Made by a program: the position numbers and the translations under genes. Positions 1-9,000 of a stretch of DNA of 10,181 bases are shown here, piece by piece; position 1 is the stretch's first letter, and each line of letters opens with the position of its first letter. Source of the DNA: Hepatocystis sp. ex Piliocolobus tephrosceles (Eukaryota; Apicomplexa; Aconoidasida; Haemosporida; Plasmodiidae); the NCBI GenBank assembly GCA_902459845.2, contig CABPSV020000705.1, positions 1 to 10,181 on the forward strand, given 5' to 3'. Under the pieces are notes generated by a model. The model was not told where the DNA came from. It ran no database searches and worked only from the letters and a program-made list of their open reading frames with translations.

Positions 1-52
1 TTCATTATTTTTAGTTTTTGTATTTTCATTATTCGAAGAGTTATTTTCTCCA
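1..52. repeat. Left-end 52-bp inverted copy of 8488-8539 (probable chimeric contig end)
   Basis: Every base from 1 to 52 is the exact reverse complement of 8488-8539; the match breaks at 53 (T here, where the complement of 8487 would be C). The 8488-8539 copy is in its natural context, coding a polar Asn/Ser/Lys/Glu stretch typical of the gene. The copy at 1-52, read in the coding frame, gives a hydrophobic peptide (SLFLVFVFSLFEELFSP) unlike anything next to it. The simplest reading is a fold-back or amplification chimera, or misassembly, at a contig end. A real inverted duplication is possible but less likely. Confidence 0.85.
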
Positions 53-3000
53 TTAAGAAAAGAACAACAAACAAAAAAAAATCGTGATAAAAACAAAATG
101 GTTTTTATTTTTTTTATTAATGAACAATTATTAGAAAAACTAAAAAATAAACAAAAGTATAATAGGAAAAGAAAAAGGGAACAGAAAAAAAAATATGCAT
201 ATACATATAATATGCAAAAAAAAAAAAATTGGAGTGACCAAAATGTATCAAATAGTGGATCACTTCAATATGTACAAAGTAAGCAATATATGTTTACTCA
301 TGATACAATAGAAAATGTACAAACATCTCAAAAAAATAATATGTACCTTTCACATAGTGATAAATACAACTACAATCAAGCCCATATGGAAAATAAAAAA
401 GAAAAAAACAAAAAAAAAAAATATATCTATATGAACAGATTAAAAGATATAAACTATATTTTAAAAGCAAAATATAAAAATAAAAATTCATATATAAAAA
501 CAAGAAATGCAATTGCTTATGAAAATTCAAAATATTATGAACCTGGTACATGTACTGATGTAAATAGAAATAAAAAATATTTGAATATTGAAACGAATTA
601 TAATAATGGAGAAGATCATAATGAAACATATAGTAGTGTTAATAATAAAAAAAAAAAAAAAATAAATTTGAATGTTTTAATAAAAAATGGGATAAAAATA
701 GAGGAGGACGATGTTGTTAGTAGTGATATTTACACCGATTCCTCTGATTCCGACTACTCTGACTGCTCCGACTACTCCGACTACTCCGACTACTCCGACT
801 ACTCCGACTACTCCGACTACTCCGACTACTCTGACTACTCCGACTACTCCGACTACTCTGACTACTCAGACTACTCCGACCAATCCAACCAATCCAATAA
901 CCATCACAATGTATACACTGATAAAGGAAATATATTTCTGTTAAACATATTACATCATGAAAATAATGTATATTCTGTAAAATGGAAGCATAATAATTAT
1001 GAACAATTTTCTATTTTAGTTTCTCTTTGTTATGATGGATATATGTATATATGGAAAGAACATATGAATTGCCAAAATAAATTTACATTTATTTCGATTT
1101 GTAAAATATATATTCTTAGTTTTCCTAAATGGTTACATAATATAAAATGGTGTTGGGTTGATAAAGAAGAAAACTATTATGATTATTTTTTTTTTAATAA
1201 TAATATTTCTAATGGTAATGCAGCATATGGTACAAATAGTGTAATAAATAATAACGGTAGAACAACAGACAGTATAACATTTTCAAAAAATGAATATTTA
1301 ATTGTTTATGGATCGAAAAATGATGGAAAAGAAGAAAGTTCTTATAATAAATGTTTATATAAAAAAAAAAAAAATAAAATAAAAAATTGCATTTATTCAA
1401 ATGAATTTAATAATAACCAAATTTCCTATGAGTGTAATAATTTTTTTTCTGTTTATGCAATTTTTAACATTTACAATCATGATATATATATAAAAAATAT
1501 TTTAAACTATCAAAATATACCAATTCATATTAATTTTCAATATATTATTAATGCTAAAATTAATTATAAACTATTAAATAAATCTTTAATTCCAATTTAC
1601 ACAGATGATACTTATTATCCTGATAATACATATCATATAAAATATGGAAAATGGAAAGTTAAAAAAATTGTTAGAAGTAAGGAATATATTTGTTTACACG
1701 GTGATGGTGATGGTGCTGACCTAAATAGTAGTAACTTAAATAGTAGTAACTTAAGTAGTAGTAACTTAAGTAGTAGTAACTTAAGTAGTAGCAACTTAAG
1801 TAGTAGCAACTTAAGTAGTAGCAATTTAAGTAGTAGCAATTTAAGTAGTAGCAATTTAAGTAGTAGCAACTTAAGTAGTAGCAACTTAAGTAGTAACAAC
1901 TTATGTAGTAACAACTTAGATAGTAGCGACAATAATTATAGATATACACAACATTCTTATAACAATATACCTATTTATGCAAAAAAAAATAAATACAAGT
2001 ATGCACATTCTACACATTCAACTTATTTAACCGATTCTTCTACTTATTTAGATGTTTCTAAAATGTCCGATAAATTACTTTTTAATAAAAAAGATACAAG
2101 AAAGCGTGATAAGCGAGATTATGACAGTAGTAGTGGTAGTAGTGGTAGTAGTGGTAGTAGTGGTAGTAGTGGTAGTAGTGGTAGTAGTGGTAGTAGTGGT
2201 AGTAGTGGTAGTAGTGGTAGTACTGACAGTAGTAGTGGTAGTAGTGATGGTAGTAGTGGTAGTAGTGGTAGTAGTGGTAGTACTGACAGTAGTAGTGGTA
2301 GTAGTGGTACTACAGGCACTACAGACACTACCACTAGCACATGTAGTTGCAATTCCAGCTCCAATTGTAACTGTCACGATAAAACAAAAAAAAAACAATT
2401 TTTATTATTTCAAAAACTTTTAAGTACAGTTAACAGTTTAATGCCTCCATTTTCCATAAAAATTTGTACATATAATAACGATTTTTATAAAGTATACATA
2501 AAGCCTAGTGACATTTGGGTTAAAAAACGAAAAAGTATTAATGTGCGATATATATTAGATTATAAAAATGCTTCTACTAGTTTTAATTGGGATCGAAATA
2601 AATTTATAAAAAAAAAAAATGAATATTCATATTTTGATATTAGTTTTTGTACTAATCATAATTTTATTATTTTGGTTAATAATATGAATAATAAATTATT
2701 TTTTTATGATTTTTTTCCCCAATGTGAAAAAAAAAAAAATAATAATAAAAATCGAATATGGTACATATATAACAAAAATAATAATAACCTTAGTCAAATT
2801 AAATATCCTATTAATGGAATGATACAAAATTATACTATAAACAATTTTAAAAGTATAAGTTTAAGTAATAAAAGTAAACAATTTAGTAATAAAAAAACAA
2901 ATGAACTATTTATGGAAAAATTAAACACAATGACATATAGTAGTTTACAATCTACAAATAATTTATTAGATAATAAAAACCCTGATCAATATAAAAAAAT

Positions 3001-6000
3001 AAAAAACAAAGATAAATTATTATTTAATTGTAATTTATTTAATAAAATTTTTTATCCTAACAAAAAAAAAAATAAAACATTTTTTATGACCTGTTGTTTA
3101 AACAGTGTTTATATCGATAAATATTATTTATTAAGTTATAAAGAAAATAATTTTTTAAAAAAAAAAAAACATTTTATTTATAGTTACACATATCAAATAT
3201 GTTATTATTATGATCGTATAAAAAAAACAACACACATAAAAACAAGCGATTTTTTAAAACAAAAAACTGTTATACCTTTAGTTTATAAAAGTCAAATAAT
3301 TCAATCCTTTGATTCATTTTTTTTATTATTATGTATTGACAAACAAAAAAAACACATATTTGTGTTAAAATCGGAAAGAATTAACATAGTACATAATTTG
3401 AAAATGGTTTGTATGTTTGAAGAAAATTGTATGTTTGGAGAAGATTACACAGTTGGAGAGGATTGCACAGTTGGGCAAAAATCCATATATAAGGACGACC
3501 ATAATAAAAAACAGAACAACGCCAACAAATATAACAAAAAAAAAAAAAAAAATACCGAAAATAACATTCTTATAAATAAAGTAAAACATGATATAACAAT
3601 AATTGAAAAAAAAAAAAAATTTAAAATAATTGATTATAGAATAAAAAACTTTTATTTATTTAATAAAAATAATAATGAACAACAACTTATATTAATCATT
3701 AAATATAACTATATAAATTATGAAAAAAAAAAAAAAAAATTAAAAAAAATTTATTTACTTGTATTAACAACATTAGAAATTTGTATAGGCAATTTCATAT
3801 ATATTAATTTAAAATTAAAAAACATGTATACATTTTTTAATCCAACCAACTGTAACTTTTTATTTTCTTATTCTTACTTGGCTTACCAAAATATGATTGT
3901 GATAGTTACGAATCAGGTGTTGACAGATACAGCTGTACTAGTGGAGGGAGAAGGAGAAAGTGGAGAAAGTGGGGATGCGGAAGACGTAATAGTAGCAGCT
4001 GAGGATGTAGTAGAAGAAGGTGAAAAAGAAGGTACCTGTGCAGTAGCATGTGAGATAAACAACAACAACAACAACAATGACAATGACAATGACAATGACA
4101 ACGACAATGACAACGACAACAATGACAATGACAATGACAACGACAACAATGACAATGACAATGACAATGACAACAATGACAATGACAACGACAACAATGA
4201 CAATGACAACGACAACGACAACAATTTAGGAAAAACTGAACACCCACCAGAGTATTTAAAATGTGATAAACAGGAACAGTTAGAACAGTCAGAACAGTTC
4301 CCGCACACCAATACCACTCCCAACATTTGGAATAAAAATCTGTTCAAATTTAAAAAAAAAAAAATAAAAATGACAAAAAGTAACACTATACCTGGTAATT
4401 ATATTCTTTCATTAGTAAACAAAAAAGATCGCATAAATCGAAGAAAAAAACAAGGGTTGATAGAAAGTAACTCCAAAATTAGTCTTAATACTGACACTAT
4501 TAATAAATACTGCTGCAATGATAAAAACGAAAATATAACAAATTCAGATACAACAGTTGATTTAAAAACTCAAATAAAACATAATATTGTAAATATTTAT
4601 TTTATTTGCTCAGAAAATGGATTAATTAGTAATTTACTAGAAATTCAAAATTTAATTGATAATAATAATGATAACCTTGTTCATATACATTTATATGACT
4701 ATTACATTTTATTAAATACAAATAAAGAATTATTAATTTTGAATTTATATCATATGTATAATCAGTTGTTGAAAAAAGAAAAGAAACTGTTGTTGTCCCC
4801 TTTTGGTGATCATGTCAATGTTCTTACAAAACATATGGCAGTGGAACGGATAGAAGCGGAACGGATAGAAGCGGAACGGATAGAAGCGGAACGGACAGAA
4901 GTGGAAACAAAAAAAAATAACAACACTGAAAAAGACAGTGGTGGCAAAGACAGTAGTGGCGACGAAACTTATATTTTTACCTTGATATTACCCAAAATGT
5001 TTCAAAACAAAATGAGAAAAACATTTATGACTTGTTCAGGTGAAAAAGATGTATATTTTTTGGTACTCAGTTTTTTAGTAAACCAAAAAAATATCAGTGA
5101 TAAGGGAGGAGATGTCATAACAGACAACAGCCAGGACATGTTTTACGCAACAGCTATATTTTTTAACAACTTAAAAAACAAAACTAATTGGAAAATATTA
5201 AAAAGCGGAAAAAATATCTATACTTATTCAAGAGATATTTTTTTTATGCAGAATACAATTATGTTATTACAAAAGTTGATAGTGAATAAATCGATACATA
5301 AAAAAAAATATGATAATAAAAGAGTAACAATTAAAGATAAGGATTGTATTAACAAACAAAGGGACTGTTTAAAAAACAAAACTGATCATATATCTTTTTA
5401 TCCCACTACTACTACTACTACTGGTGGTGATGGTGGTGGTAATAAAACTAAATTATCTTTTTACTGGTTGGACATACTACAAAAGTATAACAAGTATAAC
5501 AAAGTTAGGCAAATTAAGCAAAGTATGCAAATTAAACAAAGTAACCAAAGTATGCAGAGTAACCAAAGTAAACAAAGTATGCAAAGTAAACAAAGTATGC
5601 AAAGTAATCAGAATAAACAAAAATTAGTATTCTATCACCCACTTCTGTTATTAACCTACTTAAAGATTGGTTTGTTTAGTCATGTAAACATTGCCCTAAA
5701 ATTACTTTTAACAATATTATTAAATATGTTTCATAAAAATAAAAATAAATATATCTTAAAAAAAAAATGTGCTTTGCATTTTATAATAAAAAATAATAAA
5801 TTAAAAAATAAATATATACAGAAATATGAAGACATAGCATGTGTTGATAAGTGTCAGTTTTTATTTAATTTAAATTTTATTAACACCGAAATAAGGAAAT
5901 TAATTTATAGTAATATTAATAATAGTATTAACAGTCATGATGAAGAATATAAAACTTTTGAAAGTGGCGTAGAATATAATTTAGTAGATGCCAGTACATC

Positions 6001-9000
6001 TGTTACTAAACAAATGTCTAATAATGAATTAGAAAATAACATAAAAACTGATAAAACAATTGGTCAAACAATAGGTCAAACAATAGGTCGAACAATTGAT
6101 AAAAATGTTAATAAAAATGTTAATAAAATTGTTAATGAAAAAGATAAATATAAAGAATTATTTAGTGATAATAGTTCAGTTAGTTTAGATGATTTTAATT
6201 TATATTCCGATTCTGATAAAAGTAACGATAGTGTTGATGGCACAACTAAGGAGCAGAAAAAAAAGGAGAAGGACCAAAAAACGGACCAAAAAACAGACCA
6301 AAAAACGGATAGAGATGATATAAGTATTAATTCAAACGAAACAAACAACGTTCAAAATAATAATAATGATAAAAAAACGATCGAAAGGGAAATAGAAGCA
6401 GATAGTAATAAAACATTCAATGATATAAAAAATGACATAAACTGTGTCGATGAAAAAAGCTCTAAACATAGTGATTTAAATAAAGATAACAAGAGCAATG
6501 GCGATAGCCAGAACAGTGATGGTACCGAGAACAATGATGGTACCGAGAACAATGATGGTACCGAGAGTAGTGACGGTAGTGAAAGTGAAAAAGAAGAAAA
6601 TTATTTTAAAAAAATGTTAAAAGAATGTAACATAACAGATTTCAAATTAACAATTGAGGACATAAAACTATTACAAATTTTGATTTTACATATAAATATT
6701 CCACATTTATCTAAGTTTTATCAATTATTTTTATTTTGTATTCTTAATACTTATTATTATAATTCAGAAAGTGTAGAAACAGAAGAAAGTGACAATTGTA
6801 TGGGAGTTGAAAACATGTCTGAAAGTGTATTATACTCTGACACGGATAGTATGTATGATACAGATGATAATGAAACAATTGGTACGGATAAAAATTCTGA
6901 TAAAAATTCTGATAAAAATTCTGATAAAAACTCTGATAAAAATAGAAAAAAACGGAAGGAAAAAAATAAAACTTGTTATTGTGAACATTTCAATTTTAAT
7001 TTAAAAAAAGAAATTATAAAAAATGTAAATATAAACGTATGTGATTATGTGAATGATGGAGATACTATTCCCCATCTTAGTAGTCATACAATTGGTCATA
7101 CAACTGGTCATACAACTGGTCATACAACTGGTTATACAACTGGTTATGCAAATGGCTATGCACACGGTAATGCACACGGTAATGCACACGGTAATGCACA
7201 CGGTAATGCAAACAGTCATGCAAACAGTCATGCAAACGATAATGCAAACGGTAATGCAAACAACACCGTCGATGTTCTTTTCTTTTTCTTCCGCCTATAC
7301 ATAAATTGCTATTTCCTATTAAATATAAAGCTAGATATACACTACTATTATACATATTTTATGTACTTTTTACAAAACCAATTAGAGAATCAAATTATGA
7401 GCTACTTAGAAAATTTTATAACCTATCACAATTACTTTTTCGATTTTGAAATAAAAAAAAACGAAATTGTAAGCACTAATTTGTTTGATATTTGTTCAGG
7501 TGATTTGTACGAAGGTGAAGAAAATAATACTGGAGAAGATGAAACAAAAAAAAAAAAAAAAAAAGTTTCTCATGATATAATAAATAAATTACATAACGTT
7601 AAAAAGGATATATGTGATAAACAAAAAGTATATTATAATAATGATTGTTTTGAACTTACATGGAAAAATGGTGTATTATATAAAAAACAGAATTATTCAA
7701 AGTTGATAAAAAGGATGGAAAAATATAACAATAATAATAATAACAGTAGTAGTTATAATATTAACAGTAGTAGTTATAATATTAATCGGAGTGATAAACA
7801 CAAATGTTTGATGTACACACCTGAATTAAATGCTGTTAACATTAATTTAATTTACCTAAATAATGACTCTTTATCTGAAAATTTATTTAAATTTAATTTT
7901 TATATATTTTTAAAACGAATGAAAATATTTTTTTTTATTTATAATAAAACAATTTTATCTGATATACATACTTTATTAGTAACTAAAACTGTAAAAAAAT
8001 TAAACACTTATAATATGGAAGATAATGAAAAACAAAATGAAATAAATAAATGTTTAGATTTTTTATCATTATTATATATTGCAAAAAATGAAAAAGATAA
8101 ACTTATGATGATATATAAAATAAAAAAACAAAATAAAATTTATGATTTCATGTGTAATGATTTTTCTTTAGAAAGATGGAAAAAAGCATTGATGGATAAT
8201 GCATATAGATTAATGCAAATAAAAAGGTATTACTTAGCAATCGCTTTTTTAATTTTATCAGGAGATATAAAAGATGCAATTGATTTAATACATCAGTATT
8301 TAAATGATACACAATTAAGTATTTTTATTATTAGATTAATATATTTTTCTTATATTGAACCAGTTCAAAATAAGAAACTATTACAGAATGAGAATGATAC
8401 ACTTACTAATAAAACATTTGTAGAAGGACAATTACATACTGTTAATAAAATGATGGAATCTGTTTTTTTGGATTTATATAATCAAAGTGGAGAAAATAAC
8501 TCTTCGAATAATGAAAATACAAAAACTAAAAATAATGAACAAAACAATGCTACATTCTATAAACCGATAAAATTAAAAACGAGAGTGGATAATATTGGTA
8601 ATATTCGTAATGTAGGTAATATTGGTAATATTGGTAATATTGGTAATAATGGTAATATTGGTAATAATGGTAATATTGGTAATAATGGTAATATTGGTAA
8701 TGTAGGTAATATTGGTAATATTGGTAATATTGGTAATATTGGTAATATTGGTAATATTGGTAATATTGGTAATATTGGTAATAATGGTAATATTGGTAAT
8801 AATGGTAATATTGGTAATAATGGTAATATTGATAATGTAGGTAACGTAGGTAATATTGGTAATGTAGATGATAGTAATAACAACCGTTTGGAATATAGGG
8901 GCGACTTTGTTTTAAAATGTATTGAATACATTTTAAACGAAAAGTTTAATATAACTATGGATGTGGATGACAGTGATATAAATGACTACCGTGCGTATAT

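Larger units (their letters stand above)
5900..6600 (+). other. Long polar, acidic linker with four small tandem arrays
   Basis: About 230 residues of Asp/Asn/Ser/Lys/Glu with few hydrophobics, interrupting the helical domain. It carries TIGQ units (12 bp, 6056-6097), NVNK units (12 bp, about 6104-6136), three DQKT units (12 bp, 6272-6307) and three DGTENN units (18 bp, 6518-6571). It ends in an acidic Ser/Glu stretch before the next helix. It is very probably disordered. Confidence 0.8.

Noticed and set aside
98..100. ATG as the true start codon
   Set aside because: Possible, but the frame is open upstream to the chimeric junction, and the family has more propeller sequence before the WD blade seen at 962. 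Not supported as the start.
294..629. Reverse-strand open frame rich in Phe/Tyr/Leu
   Set aside because: It is the complement of Lys/Asn-rich coding sequence on the + strand. It has no motif and its composition is that of antisense A+T-rich DNA.
711..944. Open frame of Thr-Pro-Thr repeats
   Set aside because: It is the DYS array read in another frame; the + strand frame from base 2 is continuous through it.
1633..1949. Two reverse-strand frames with Leu- or Tyr-rich repeats
   Set aside because: Antisense readings of the LSSSN array.
2052..2423. Poly-Val, poly-Thr and Leu/Pro frames
   Set aside because: Alternate readings of the SSG array on either strand.
3906..4386. Reverse-strand His/Cys-rich and Ser/Leu-rich frames
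   Set aside because: Antisense readings of the Asn-Asp array; the apparent Cys/His pattern is not a zinc finger.
6076..6552. Two reverse-strand Ser/Leu/Phe-rich frames
   Set aside because: They are antisense to the polar linker, and their repeats are the DQKT and DGTENN arrays.
7085..7264. CRISPR array
   Set aside because: The units are directly adjacent 12-mers coding in frame, without spacers, in a eukaryotic gene.
7265..7440. Membrane-spanning segments
   Set aside because: The hydrophobic stretches are broken by Arg, Asn, Asp and Lys and fit soluble helices of the Rav1 C-terminal domain.
8557..8931. Reverse-strand Leu-Pro-Ile repeat protein
   Set aside because: Antisense reading of the NIG array.
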